From contig SSBO01000012.1 in the NCBI GenBank assembly GCA_005281725.1, forward strand, positions 22,185,930-22,249,929: DNA of 64,000 bases, read 5' to 3'. Each line of letters opens with the position of its first letter. Within the stretch, counting starts at the first letter, position 1. The stretch is from Wuchereria bancrofti (lineage: Eukaryota; Nematoda; Chromadorea; Rhabditida; Onchocercidae). Below the pieces are notes generated by a model, which saw only the letters and a program-made list of their open reading frames with translations, was not told the DNA's origin and ran no database searches. Shown piece after piece: positions 27,876 through 55,318 of the stretch. A program made the position numbers and the translations under genes.

Positions 27876-27957
27876 CTTTATGATCTTGAAAATTTTCAAT
27901 TTTCTTGTAAAAATTTTTTTATGATCTTGAAAATTTTCAATTTTCTTGTAAAAAATT
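27876..27957. repeat. Short tandem duplication, about 43 bp
   Basis: Two copies of TTTATGATCTTGAAAATTTT followed by CAATTTTCTTGTAAAAA. Non-coding. Confidence 0.8.
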
Positions 27958-28049
27958 ATATATATTATCATATATTTAGAAAGTTTATGATGCAAAAAAA
28001 AAAAAATTTTTTTTTGGTTGATTGCATAAATGAATAATTAAACTTAACA

Positions 28050-28269
28050 AATTACGTATAATAATTCAGTGAGACGTGTTATTTTTACGTATAATAATTC
28101 AGTGAGACGTGTTATTTTTACCTATACTAATTCAGTGAGACGTGTTATTTTTACCTATAATAATTCAGTGAAACGTGCTATTTTTGCGTATAATAAATCA
28201 GTGAGGCTTGTTATTTTTACGTATAATAATTCAGTAAGACGTGTGTATTTTTACGTGTAATAAATTCAG
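28050..28269 (+). repeat. 33-bp minisatellite abutting TMC exon 1
   Basis: Six units of 33 bases with the core ACGTATAATAATTCAG then TGAGACGTGTTATTTTT. A seventh, diverged unit runs into TMC exon 1, whose acceptor and first bases (AAATTCAG/TGAAACGTGTT) match the repeat core. Each unit therefore carries a copy of that splice acceptor. As 33 is a multiple of three, one frame reads RRVIFTYNNSV repeated for 63 codons, but it hits a stop just before the exon and is unlikely to be protein. Confidence 0.9.
28262..28269 (+). promoter_or_regulatory. Acceptor of TMC exon 1 (cis or spliced-leader)
   Basis: AAATTCAG is followed by 20 bases and the ATG at 28290. It could receive a spliced leader or join an unseen upstream exon; the frame upstream of the ATG is open back to the AG (KRVSQS), so the second is possible. 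Confidence 0.45.
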
Positions 28270-28289
28270 TGAAACGTGTTAGCCAATCG

Positions 28290-43209
<14,920 letters not shown>

Positions 43210-43403
43210 CGGTTATATTTTAGGAAAATTTTAAATTATATTTTCATTCTTTCATTTTATTTTGATAATAGAAAAGAAAAGAAAAGAAAGGAAAATTAAT
43301 TAATAATTGATTAAATGAATTAATTGCAGTGAAAATGCATAATTTTAATCGATAATGTGAGTAAATTAAAGTTTAAATGTTTGATTTTCTTTTTCCATTT
43401 GTA

Positions 43404-43409
43404 AATAAA
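43404..43409 (+). terminator. Likely polyadenylation signal of TMC
   Basis: AATAAA lies about 195 bases after the TMC stop codon and is followed by a T-rich stretch. It is the first canonical signal downstream. Confidence 0.5.
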
Positions 43410-44866
43410 AATGGATGTTTTTTTTTTTTTTTTGCAAAATTTTGGTTTTTTTTTATTTTATTTTATGTTTGCATTTTTCATCGATGAAATCAAATTTCTT
43501 CGATTTCATTATGTTTTTGCAACTGTACAAAATATTTTAAATGCATTTTATCATAATTATCAAAATTATACAATGTAACGAGAAAAAAAAAATGAAAAAG
43601 GTGATAGGAAATTATTATATAAAAAAATTTGCAAATTTTTATAAAATTTTTTCCAAAGTATTTAATTTTTTTTTTGAAAATAAAATTTTTGGTTATTTGA
43701 AATGCAAAAGTTTTTTTTTCTCCTTTCCAAAAGAAACAATGAAATATTTAAGATAAAAAATTCAATTATTCAAATTTATTGTTAAATTTAATTACGTAAA
43801 GATTTGCAAGAATTATAAAAAAAAAAATACGACAAAAAAATTGCTAATCAAATCCTCTAAACGTTGTTATTTAACATATGAAAGTAGCAAAAGATAATTT
43901 TTTTTTTTTTTAAAAAATATGATTAAATTATTCATTGCCTAAATCATTTTATACTTTTTTTTTTTGCAAATGTTAATTTCAAGTTGGGACGTATTGAAAT
44001 TTGAATTTGTCCCATTTATGGTTAACATTGTTCAAGTTGTAAATTCAAGCTTTAATTTTTTTTTTTTTCTTTTTGTCACCTCTTTTTTTACACATACTTA
44101 TTTGTATGTTTTCTTGTTTCTTATCATTATTTTTTTTTTTTATCATAATTTTGTTTTCCAACTTTCTTTCTCTCTTTACTGCCACAAATGTATTAATAAT
44201 GTACTAAATCGAATTTGGTGGTAAATTTTGTTTTTTTTTAATCATTTTACAATTAATTAAAGGTAACAAGAACAGTAATTTGTTCCATCTTTTGTTTACC
44301 TTTATCATATCATAAAAATTTTATCGTAATAATTTTTTCACCTTATCATAAGGATTTTTTTTTCTTTTTATCACTTTGTTAATAGTTTTCTTTTTCTTTT
44401 TTTTTGCTCGTATCATAAAAACTTTATAATAAATAATTTCATTACAAAAATTTTTTTCCTTTTATTATCATAAAGAGGAACAGGAAATACTGATAATTGC
44501 TATTGAAAAATTATTTTTGCTCTTTTCACAAAGGTGAAAATTTTTTTTTTTACCCTTATCATATCTTTTTTTCTTAAATCCTTATCATAAAGAAACGATA
44601 AAGATTTCAAATATCATTGAAACGAAGGAAATTTGTATCATTTCTAATAGATTTTACAAACTAATCAAACACATTTAAAACAATTTTTAGGAAATTATTT
44701 ATCAAAAGCAGTTATCAGTGTCACTAACAAGAATATCAGTAATGAGTATTGTATAAAATAATAACTTGCCAAATAATATTCTGCCAAAAATTAATCTAAA
44801 TTTCAATATTTAGGTGAAAATATGATAATCATAAAGCAAAAAAAACAAAAACAAGGAATGAAAAAT
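43410..44866. other. AT-rich spacer, no gene seen
   Basis: Poly-T runs and repeated CTTATCATAA-type words between 44290 and 44600. No coding exon is recognised. Confidence 0.5.
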
Positions 44867-45126
44867 TTGATAGCAAAATGATAATATTAAATGATATATG
44901 ATTAATTACTTTTAATATTTAAATTACACAATTTAAATTTCATCCATAAAACTTGATAGCAAAATGATAATATTAAATGATATATGATTAACTACCTTTA
45001 ATATTTAAATTACACAATTTAAATTTCATCCATAAAATTTGATAGCAAAATGATAATATTAAATGATATATGATTAATTACTTTTAATATTTAAATTACA
45101 CAATTTAAATTTCATCCATAAAATTT
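44867..45126. repeat. 86-bp tandem repeat, three copies
   Basis: Three nearly identical units begin TTGATAGCAAAATGATAATA at 44867, 44953 and 45039. They lie in the spacer upstream of the small Cys-rich gene. Non-coding. Confidence 0.95.
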
Positions 45127-45462
45127 GCAACAATTTCTGGCTTATGACTCAGCATGAAAAATATTGTAGGAAATGTCACGAGTTCAATAATGTTTTATTG
45201 ATTTTATGCCTGGCTAAGAAGATTTTGAAATCAATTGTTGAAAACCGGTTGACAAATCATGGAAAGAAACAGAACAAAGAAAGAAAGAAGGAGAATAAGA
45301 GAGAGAGAGAGAGAGAGAGAGAGGGAAAGAAGGAGGAAAGGCAAATTTTGTCACATACAGCTTTCATCTTTTTGTAATATTGGTAATAGTCTTTTACCGT
45401 TATTATTATTGTTATCAATCATTATCATTGTTATCAATACAAACCTCATTATTTAATTAATA

Positions 45463-46697
45463 ATGGTAAGTTTTATTTTGTTTTTGCATTTTTTTTTTGA
45501 GAATTAGAAATTTAATTAAAGTCAATTTTTGTCTAGTTCCATACATTTTCTCATAATTTTTCACTTTTAATTCAATTTGTTACAATTAGTTGATAAAATT
45601 GTTTTTCAAAATTGTTTTTTTTTTATTTTTTTGTTAATAAAAAAAAAACTAGTAAATAAAACTTTCTGTGTTAATAACTTCATAAGTAAATATGACATTT
45701 CAACGAATATGAGCATTTAGTTATGCTTTCTATTTAATTTATTAAGCATTAATTTTTTTTTAATAAGTAAAAAAAATATATAAATAAAATTAGTAGGTTA
45801 TGCAGAAAAGATATACTTTAATACATAATTTCTATTTTTGATCAATTTTTTCAATAAACAAAACAAGAAAAAAAAAACTCCATAACTTTTATTTGTGTTT
45901 TAAAGGCATTCCATTAGTTTGTTGATTTTTTTTTTTTGAAATTTAAATCTGAATTTAAAATGTTGTTCTAATTCTATTGAAATTTTGTGACAATAATAAC
46001 AAAAGAAGCAATTCAGAGGAAAATTAAAAATTTTTAACACTTACACTGTGCATAATGTTGTATTATAGTTTTTTTTTAAAGTATTATCCGATTTGCAATG
46101 CATTATTTAATTTAATTAATTTTTTATAGCACAGTCAACCATATGGACCGCATCCGGCAGGTTACTGTCATCCGTGTTCGCCACCTCCAGGCTATTATGT
46201 TCCACGTCCATGTTATCGGTAAATTTTATTTCATTTATATAACAATGTTTACATATTGTTAACTTTAACACAAAGATTAAAATGAATTTTATTTTTTTAA
46301 AAGATAAAAATTTTGATTTAATTACTGAAATTTAAATAATTTTATCATTAATCAATGTAAAAAAAAGAAAAATAAAAATTGCATGTGCATTTTTTTTGCT
46401 ACAAATTCAAAAGGAAAAGTTGTTGAATTTTAATAAAAATTGAATAAAAATAGCGTTTATTATTTAATAAAAATGATATAACTAATAAGTAATACTAAGC
46501 ATTTTGAATTTTCACTCATATTTATTTTATTTTCATTTCTATTTTTCATCTATTTTAGTGAAAGGCCAAGATATTCTGGTTGTTCTGGTTGGTTAATGGC
46601 ATTAATTGCATTTTGTTGTGGATGTTTTATTGGTGAACAATTTGATACAGATTGTTGCTGTTGCTGTATTCCATGTTCACCGTGTCGCAGATATTAA
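45463..46697 (+). CDS. Small cysteine-rich transmembrane protein (CYSTM-like)
   Basis: Three exons (45463-45465, 46130-46218, 46559-46697) join to 231 bases, 76 residues. Exon 1 contributes only the ATG, directly before GTAAGT; the acceptors are TTTTTATAG and TATTTTAG and both phases fit. The protein begins with a Pro/Gly/Tyr-rich part (PYGPHPAGYCHPC, then PPPGYY), followed by a basic RERPR, a hydrophobic segment (GWLMALIAFCCGCFIG) and a Cys cluster (DCCCCCIPCSPC) before the final RRY. This is the layout of CYSTM-type tail-anchored stress proteins: Pro-rich N terminus, then a C-terminal Cys-rich membrane helix. The membrane location and any stress role are inference. AATAAA about 10 bases after the stop fits the 3' end. 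A TCACATACAG acceptor at 45360 could be the trans-splice site. No partner gene is evident. Confidence 0.75.
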
Positions 46698-46707
46698 AAA
46701 TAATGGA

Positions 46708-46713
46708 AATAAA
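46708..46713 (+). terminator. Likely polyadenylation signal of the Cys-rich gene
   Basis: AATAAA sits shortly after the stop codon at 46697 and is followed by a T-rich stretch. Confidence 0.5.
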
Positions 46714-46900
46714 TCTTTTTAATGTTGAAAAAAAAAAAATCATTTGAACAAATGTTTGTAAATACGTCCATTTTCTTTTTTACTTCATTATTTATATATT
46801 TAATTTAATTATTAGATTGTCTCAATTAATTTCGTTTTTTTTTTTTTCTTATTCTTTTTTCAAACAATTTTCCTCATATTTTGCATATGGTTAATGTTAC

Positions 46901-47318
46901 ACAGTTAACAATTGCACTCCTTTTCAATTACGACATCTGCGCACATCTATATTCTCCTTCTCAAAGTCATTTTTTACAAGTGAAATAAATCAATTCATTT
47001 TTTTTTTCTACAAAAAAAATGCAGAAAAAATTGTACATTTTCACCAATCCTTTTTTATCTCGAAATTAATTTTTCCAAAATTTTAATTTAAAACTAAAAC
47101 AGCTAAAACTGAACAGTTAACAATTGCACTCCTTTTCAATTATGACATTTGCGCACATTTATATTCTCCTTCTCAAAGTTATTTTTTACAAGTGAAATCA
47201 ATTCACTTTTTTTTCTACAGAAAAAATGCAGAAAAAATTGTGCATTTTCATCAGTTCTTTTTTATCTCGAAATTAATTTTTCCAAAATTTTAATTTAAAA
47301 CTAAAACAGCTAAAACTG
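46901..47318. repeat. Tandem duplication of about 210 bp
   Basis: Two copies (46901-47112 and 47113-47318) begin ACAGTTAACAATTGCACTCC and end CTAAAACAGCTAAAACTG, with scattered substitutions. They lie between the 3' ends of the convergent Cys-rich and stomatin genes. No frame is conserved. Confidence 0.9.
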
Positions 47319-47755
47319 GAAGAAGTATTTTTTTTTTTATTGTTCATTTATCATCAAACTATAATATTATCAGAGTTGACAGATTCAAATCACATATTAT
47401 CACGGTTTATTCGATGATAGAAAAAAGATATTAAAACATATTCTTGAAAAAAAAAATAAATAAATAAATAAAAACATATTCTTGAATGAGGCAATAAGAT
47501 TTAAAGTTCAATTTTTAACTAATTATTAGGTCTTAAAATTTTTTTTTTTACAAAATATATATTGTTGAATTATACATATCATTCAATGACCACGAAGTAA
47601 GTATTATTTGGAAAAAATGAAGAAAAAAATAGAGAAACAATGTTGGTTAGTAATGTTTACATAATAAAAATGAAAATAATAATAACAATAGTTAATAGTA
47701 ATAATAATAATAATGACAATAATAATTTAATAATAATAAATAGTAAATAATACAT

Positions 47756-50700
47756 TTATGATTGATGTGATATAAATAATTGAAGAAGTTCTATTGGAAA
47801 TGGAAATATTACCGTTGAATTTTTCTCGGCACTGCAAAATTATACTTTTAATTGAGAGGAAAATAAAAGAAATGAAATAAACAATAATTAATGTGTTTAT
47901 GCAAAAATTACATAAACATATTACAAACATAAATCATTTATATGCTAAAATAAATTGCTAAATATGCTTAATATATCTGTTTGTTAGTTATCTTACATCA
48001 TTTTAAAATGAAGTAACTTGGAAGATTTTAAAAGATTAAACAACTCTTTGATTGATTTATAGCACTAAGAAATTTCAAAATAAGTTGAAGTTAAGAATTA
48101 AACCTGATAGAATTGAGAGTTTGAAGATATCGTAATTGAATTGCACATGGTGATTCAGCAATTATATTTGCAGCTTCATTAAGAGATTCTGAAGCTTTCT
48201 TCTCACCTTCCGCTGCTATTACCTTCAAAGATAGTAATCTAACTAAGCTATATGATTATTTTGATATTTCAAATTATTGAATATTGATTTTGATTACTGA
48301 ATTACTAGTATTATAATTTGTAATTAATCAAATTGGGTGAATAGAAATGAATTGAAACGAATTATGATACGATTATGTTAAGGTGAGATCAAGAATTAAG
48401 TATTCTTCAGGATTAGTGATTTATATACTATTCAGATATTTTAGATAATTCTCACCTTCCGCTGCTATTACCTTCAAAGATAGTAATCTAACTAAGCTAT
48501 ATGATTATTTTGATATTTCAAATTATTGAATATTGATTTTGATTACTGAATTACCAGTATTGTAGTATAACTAATCAAGTTGGATGAATAGAAATGAATT
48601 GAAAGTGAGATCAAGAATTAAGTATCCTTCAGGATTAGTGATTTATGTACTATTTAGATATTTTAGATAATTTTAATTTTACTATTATTTCTATTTACGT
48701 ACCTTAGCACGTGCTTCTCGTGCTGCTTCAGCTTCAGCGGCCATAACACGTTGTAATTGAACAGGTAGACGAACATCTTTCACTTCCACTCGTTCCACTC
48801 GAACACCCCATGGACCGGTTGCTTCATCCAAAGTATTCTAGAAAATGTAATGAATATTTCAATTAACTTCAATTTACTGAAAAAAAATTTTTTTTTTCAA
48901 TTTACAATTATAAATTTGAAATATTATTTGTACAAAATTTGCTAAACATTCTGTTAATTTATATATTTACTTGAATTTAATTTTGATTCTTTCATGAAAA
49001 AATCCAATTAACAGATATCATCATCGAATAACTAAAGTTAAACAAAAATTAAAATGCTCAATTATCAACAATTAAACCATCGATTAAATTAAACAAATCA
49101 CTATTTTTTTGGCTCTTAAAATTTAACCATTATTATGTTTTTTTTTAGTGCAAAAAATTATATTTTCTTTCATATTTTCAAATTTTTAGCATTCAATTAT
49201 TAAATTTTATAAGTGAAAATGATTTTATTTTGATATTTGAATAACATACTTGCATTTGCATAGAGATAGCTTCTCGATCGCTTAGCATTTCAGCTAAAGT
49301 TTTTGTACCTAATATATTCCTAAGCGTTGTTTGTGCTAATAATTTAGTGGAATGACCAGCATCTTCAACATTTGTTACGGATACAGTAGCATTCGAAATA
49401 CGAAAATATATGACAGCATCTACAGCTACTGTCACCGAATCACGTGACAAAATCTAAATTTTATTATTATTTTATAAGATAAATTCATGAATAGGAATTT
49501 TTTCTTTTGTTTTTTTTTTTTGAATAGGAAAAATTAAACAAATGAAAAAAAAAAAGAATTTTAATTTGAAAGAATTGCCGACATTTGAAAATTTCTCAAA
49601 TGATAGCTGGATTATAAAGAGGAATTGAATTAAAAGATAGTTAATGTTATTAAGAAAAGATATGCTTAATTTGATGGAAATTTTAATCTAACATTAATAT
49701 TATCAATAGTTATAGTCGATTAAACACAATTAAAATATACAAATCTTTTTAAGTTATGAATTAAGTGAAAGAAAAAAAAAGTAAATATTATATGTTAATT
49801 AATTAAGTGAAAAAAAAAAATACTTCTTGCGGTGGTACATCAAATGAAACAACACGTAAATCCACTTTCTTGTACGAATCAATGCATGGCAAAATAAAAA
49901 ATAAGCCTGTAAGAAGTGTATATAAATTTTATAAAATATTTCCAAGTGCAAATATAAATTCAAGAAATAAAAATTTTTGTAAAAAAAAAAATTAAATAAT
50001 ACCAGGTCCTCGAGCTTTACCAGTCATTAATCTTCCCAAACGAAATATTACTGCTCGTTCATATTCTTGTACAACCTGAAATAATATTATAATTTCATTA
50101 AAAATACTACTTACTATCCTAATTATACGTATTAAAATTCATAAATGATAAAGTAGAGAAAAAATTGGATTAAAATTTTAATTTTTTCAAAAATTATTTT
50201 TTATCTTTCTTTTTTTTCACCTTTCTCTTTTGTTACCTCTCTTTTTACCTTTTACTTTTAATCTTATTCTCATCTACTTTTTCCTTTTTAAAATTTGTTG
50301 TTGAAATTCATAAAAAAAAATTTTCTAATTGTAAGAAATAAGCAATTAATTAAATATGAAACCTTAATACAAGCACATGCTGAAAATGGTAACGTTAAGA
50401 AGACGACAATATATGCCATAATTATAAGTATCCAACCACAAATGCCAAGTTCGAGTTTAATGGTAGCTGAAATTATTTACTAATGTTTTAAATTGAAATT
50501 TTTTATGATGAAAAAGACAAAGAAGAGAAGAAATAGTAAACAATGAAATTTCCTTTAAAAATTTTAACATACTATATGAAATATCGTTAAAAATTATGAA
50601 ATTTTGAATTTGAATTTATAAAATAAGCTAAATTGGTAAAGATATAATATTAAAATCACGAAATTTTAAATTATGATAAATTGAAAGAATAAAATGAGAC

Positions 50701-51138
50701 AATTAAATTCAATTTGCATATTTTCAATCCTTTCTTCTTATTGCTTGCTTGCTGTTTATGTAAAATAAGGAATGAATAAAACAAATGAGAACTTGATAAG
50801 CAAATAAGAAATACAGCGAAGGAAATTTGTTTAAAAAAAAATAAGGCAATTATTGAATTAATTAATAAACACTAATCATATAAATAAATTAACAAATACT
50901 AATCACATAAGTAAATATCAATGAAATGCCAATTTCAAACCATCGAAATATAATCCGTTAAATCTATTTAATCAATTCAAATATTCTAAAATGAATAATT
51001 AATTAGGAAGTTGGAAGAAGCAACAAACAATAACAAAATGCTTAAACGTGATAACTTACGTTCGAAAGAAAATGATAAGCGTTTTGGTCGTGGCGTATTT
51101 GCGGCACGATGCCTAAGGGACATATTACGTTGAAGCAT
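47756..51138 (-). CDS. sto: Stomatin (SPFH/band 7 protein, MEC-2/STO type)
   Basis: Stomatins are hairpin-anchored membrane scaffolds that bind cholesterol and modulate channels such as DEG/ENaC. Minus-strand exons 51138-51060, 50466-50363, 50075-50003, 49906-49824, 49453-49250, 48837-48703, 48222-48104 and 47831-47756 join to 873 bases, 290 residues, all phases matching. Order: basic N terminus ([11 protein letters not shown]), hydrophobic hairpin ([20 protein letters not shown]), then [42 protein letters not shown] and [14 protein letters not shown] (core band-7 motifs), [18 protein letters not shown], a coiled [13 protein letters not shown] helix, and a short C terminus after [13 protein letters not shown]. 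It is closest in flavour to nematode MEC-2/STO-2, unlike UNC-24, which has a lipid-transfer domain. The first ATG is assumed; longer upstream isoforms are possible. ATTAAA near 47727 may be the poly(A) signal. Confidence 0.92.
48201..48671 (-). repeat. Duplication of a stomatin exon 7 junction, offset 249 bp
   Basis: The segment 48201-48449, covering the first 22 coding bases of exon 7, its acceptor and adjacent intron, recurs at 48450-48671 with a deletion of about 27 bases. The copy keeps TTTGAAG/GTAATAGCAGCGGAAG and then reads GTGAGA, so it carries both an acceptor and a donor-like site 16 bases apart. Confidence 0.9.
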
Positions 51139-52277
51139 TTGAATCTTTTTTTTTTTTTTTTTTTTTTTTGAAGATTTGAAGAAGATGAAATAAAATACAA
51201 TGTGGCTTGTGAATTTCACATATTTTTCAATCCTTTCATCATTTTACTTCCGTAGAATTTGAATGGATCAGGAAATATGCATCAAGAAATGTAATCGTTG
51301 TGATCAGTGTCTATAAATAATTTAATTTATCAAATGATAATGATATTAGCATAGTAATATATTATTTAGGTCGAAAGAAAGAGAAGCGCAAATTGTTGCA
51401 CAAATATTTTCAATTATTCAATACAACAATTTTTTTTAAATCAATATAACAATTCGAAATTAAATTTTTACATCATTGTTTAAATCTTTCGTTTACTTTT
51501 TTGAAACATTTGAGCAAACAAAATAGTTTAAAAATAGCTCATATTTCAAAACAAAAAAAAAAAGAAGAAATTATTTGAAAAAAAAAGAAAACTAAAAACT
51601 TTAGCAGTTCAGTTTGTTTATTAGAAGTATTTTATCTTCCTAAAAAATGATAAATAATTGATCATAACGAATTACTAAATATCCGTTCTATCTCTTCTGC
51701 TTTCATTTTAATCTATTTTAATTCATAACTTTCGTGAAAAAATCCATATTTTCCCTTCAATATTTCCCAATCTTTCATCTTACAAACAAAACAAAAAAAA
51801 AATAAGTGCATGGCGGTAATTTGCCTAGACAACAAAAGCGCCAGCTTATTTGTGCAATAGTAGGATATTGGCATATATTAATTATTCATGATGTCATGTA
51901 AACAACAATCGATGGCAATTTGAAATAGTTGAATGTGATTGGTTAAATTGATAAGCGTTATTACGATCAATGGAATCCAACTTAAGAAGCAATGATAACT
52001 TATCAGTATTATCATACTATTTTTTTTTTTTCATTTCTTATGCATTGCTAATTGTATTTTTGAAATTTTTGTACGCAATAAGGAACAGATGATAATGAAT
52101 GATTAATTAAATGATAACAAATGATTAATTAATTAAATTAAAAGTAAAAGAAAAGAAGAAATCTTTTTGGAAAATTCAATGTTATGCAATGTTACTGGTA
52201 AAATATCAAAAAGAAAAAAAAGAAAAATTAATGAATAACATATTATCCCATAGGAATTTCATTTCTTCAGTATCATT

Positions 52278-52308
<31 letters not shown>

Positions 52309-54636
52309 TTCGTCCCTCTAATTTTTTTCATTTGCGCTCTTTCATTTGCGCCATTTCTTTCCCAAATCGCTGAGATGACATTATTTTTTTTTGAAGAAAA
52401 ATTAATCTAAGTTATGCAATGACAGATTGAACTACTAATTATTGATTGAATTTAATCATAAAGTCAAACATAAAGTCAAATGTAAAAATGAGGGAAATGA
52501 AAGTTAGATGTAAACTAAATGAATTTTGGATAAATAAGCGATTAAAATAAAATAATTGTTACCTTGCTCAAACTTTTTTTTTTTTTTTTTTGATTGGCAT
52601 AATTTTTACTTTTTCCAGTGACATTCATTACTTAGTATGAAATGAGATTTAGTACTACAAACTTCATTATTTTCTTAATAATGAATAGTTTATTTAGTTA
52701 ATTAGTTTAAGTTTTTGCTAAGTTATATTTATCTTTCTTACTTGCCTAGACTTATTTATTTACTTCATTTACCTTACTTTCAATCTATTTACTTCGTTTA
52801 AGTCTCGTCAATTTAACTTTATAATTCCTTGCAACAACAGTTGATTTGATCTATCATCGGCCTATTCTCATCAGTCATTTGTTTAAATTATTTTTTCCCT
52901 GGGATTTCGACAGAATTTCAAAAAAAAAAAAAAAAAAAAAACAGTTTTACAATCGTTCTATTCCTGATTTTTCTCTTTAAGCAACTCCTGTCAAATAAAC
53001 TTGGCAACATTCTTCTTATCAACAAATTTTGAATTAAATTTTAATTAATTCGTAATTTGCAAAATTGTTGCCATTGTTCAAAAAACAAAGATAAATTAAA
53101 ATTATTGGCTCAAAAGTGTATTGTTAAAATTTGATATATTTGTAAAATGAAAAAGCAATTTGGTATAAATGTTCTATCAATATGAGTCTTGTTTTCGAGT
53201 TACTTATACTTGTCGATAAGTAAAAACTTAAAATCCATAACACAAAACTGAAAACAGCAAAATCATTATTAATATTACTAAATTAGAGCATGGCGTTTTA
53301 CGTCTTCTGGTATAAATCAAAAAAAAAAAAAAACGAAATTTCATGGAGTTTTAATTTTTTTATTGAAATAAATGAAATGAAGCCAAGAAATATATTAGTC
53401 GTTGAATTAATTACAAAATCTATCAATTAATCGATCCACACCATATGCAAAGTTATTAATTCAACGTTTATTTGAAATTTAAACTTCGTAAAAAGTTCAA
53501 AAGTGAACTGTAAGCTAATATTTGAGAAATTCAGTTTATTTACTTATAACTTTATTCAGTTCATTGATGAATAACTTTAATTAGTCCTAATTTCTTTTCA
53601 GATCATTCATTGATGATAAATTAAATATTTATATTTCACTATTCTGTACATTTGTTGTTTCATTTCGTCATGTTAAATTCATCTCGATAGTGATATTTTA
53701 GATAAATGTAAAATTTCATTATCTATTAATTTATCAAATAACTATAAAATTCTGCTCATAATTTTAATTCTTTGAGCAAAGAAAGAGAGACAGAAGGACT
53801 ATGAGAAAAATGAATTTAATTTTGACATCAAAAATAAATCATTTTACTCCTTTGACAATAAATATCTCAACAAATCTCTGACAGATCTATTTTTTGCCGT
53901 TTTATTTATTTGTTTTTTTTTCTTTTTTTTTTTCTAGCTGATTGTTTTATCTCTGAAGTTTTGATCATCGGAGAGTTTTGTTCTTCACTTCCTGTCACAT
54001 AAAATGAAAATTATGGAAGTAAAATTGCTAAATAAAATAAAAATTTTATTGGTATCTCTTCAAGCGTTATAATTTCGATGTATTGGTGTAATGTGAAAGA
54101 AATGAAAAATCAGACTATAAAATTACTATTTCAATAAAATTTTTTGGAAGAGAGAAAAAAAAAAAGGAAATCTTAGTATATTAAAATTTCATTTGAGATA
54201 GTAAAATTTTTTCTTCATTCCTTTTTTAAGGAAAATTTTAAAATCATGAGAATTTCAATGGCAAAGAAGTGGTAGAAAACAAGAAATAAGCATAAAGAAG
54301 AGGAAAAAAAAAATGATTAATTGAAAATGATGTAGTTCAGGAAATTTTATTAGCTTCTTGAATTAGCTGAAGAGGATAAAATGAAATCGAATCAACTAAT
54401 AATATATACTACAGAGAGAAATAAAGAGAGAAAGAGGAAGAGAGAGAGAGAAAAAAAATGAACAGAATGGAAAATAAAGAAGGTTTATTCTTTGATCAAT
54501 TTGCAGAAAAAAAAAGAGCAGTAATTTGGTCAATTATTTTCTATACGACAACCATAATAAATTACATATCATAAACTTTCACTACAAAATATTTAATTAT
54601 AAAATTTTTTTTCTTCAATTTCAAAAGATCAAAAGA
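51139..54636. other. AT-rich spacer, probable stomatin upstream region
   Basis: The 300 bases around 51800-51960 are less AT-rich and contain GATTGGTT (an inverted CCAAT box), which could be promoter sequence for the minus-strand stomatin gene. The rest holds homopolymers, a CT run at 52280-52310 and a GA-rich run at 54417-54457. I recognise no gene. Open stretches at 52189-52410 and 50986-51219 (beyond the stomatin exon) are low complexity. Confidence 0.45.
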
Positions 54637-55318
54637 ATGAAATGAAATGAAATGGAATTTCGCGTGAAGCCATGTGTGAAATGAAATGAAATGGAATGAA
54701 ATGGAATAAAATGAAATGAAATGGAATGAAATGGAATGGAATGGAATGAAATGTAATGAAATGAAATGAAATGAAATGAAATGGAATGGAATGGAATGGA
54801 ATGGAATGGAATGGAATGGAATGGAATGGAATGGAATGGAATGGAATGGAATGGAATGAATGAATGAATGAATGAAATGAAATGAAATGAAATGAATGAA
54901 TGAATGAATGAAATGAAATGAAATGAAATGAATGAATGAAATGAAATGAAATGAAATGAATGAATGAAATGAAATGAAATGAAATGAAATGAATGAATGA
55001 AATGAAATGAAATGAAATGAAATGAAATGAATGAATGAAATGAAATGAATGAATGAATGAAATGAAATGAAATGAAATGAAATGAATGAATGAAATGAAA
55101 TGAATGAATGAAATGAAATGAAATGAAATGAATGAATGAATGAAATGAAATGAAACGAAATGAATGAATGAAATGAAATGAAATGAAATGAAATGAATGA
55201 ATGAAATGAAATGAAATGAAATGAAATGAAATGAAATGAAATGAAATGAAATGAATGAATGAAATGAAATGAATGAATGAAATGAAACGAATGCATGAAA
55301 TGAATAAAATGAATGAGA
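54637..55318. repeat. GGAAT/GAAAT pentanucleotide satellite with GAAT tetramers
   Basis: About 680 bases are built from AAATG and GGAATG pentamers, interleaved with runs of AATG tetramers. A pure GGAAT block of about sixteen units lies near 54782-54857. The minus strand is open for 271 codons (repeating FHFIS/HSF), but this follows from the repeat and is not a gene. The unit equals that of vertebrate satellite II/III, by convergence of simple sequence. Confidence 0.97.

Larger units (their letters stand above)
20648..28049. other. AT-rich spacer with local simple repeats
   Basis: No recognisable gene on either strand. It contains a single ambiguous base at 24895 and the local repeats listed separately. 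Open stretches at 23077-23322 and 26843-27091 are driven by homopolymers and a GA run. Distal regulatory sequence or 5' exons of the TMC gene could lie here but cannot be shown. Confidence 0.5.

Noticed and set aside
28069..28260. 63-codon repeating peptide RRVIFTYNNSV
   Set aside because: It arises because the minisatellite period is 33 bases; it ends in a stop before TMC exon 1 and copies a splice junction, so it is not a protein.
45144..45377. 77-codon frame beginning MTQHEKYCRKCHEF
   Set aside because: A CxxC occurs, but the second half is a GA microsatellite and there is no homology; more likely the 5' flank of the Cys-rich gene.
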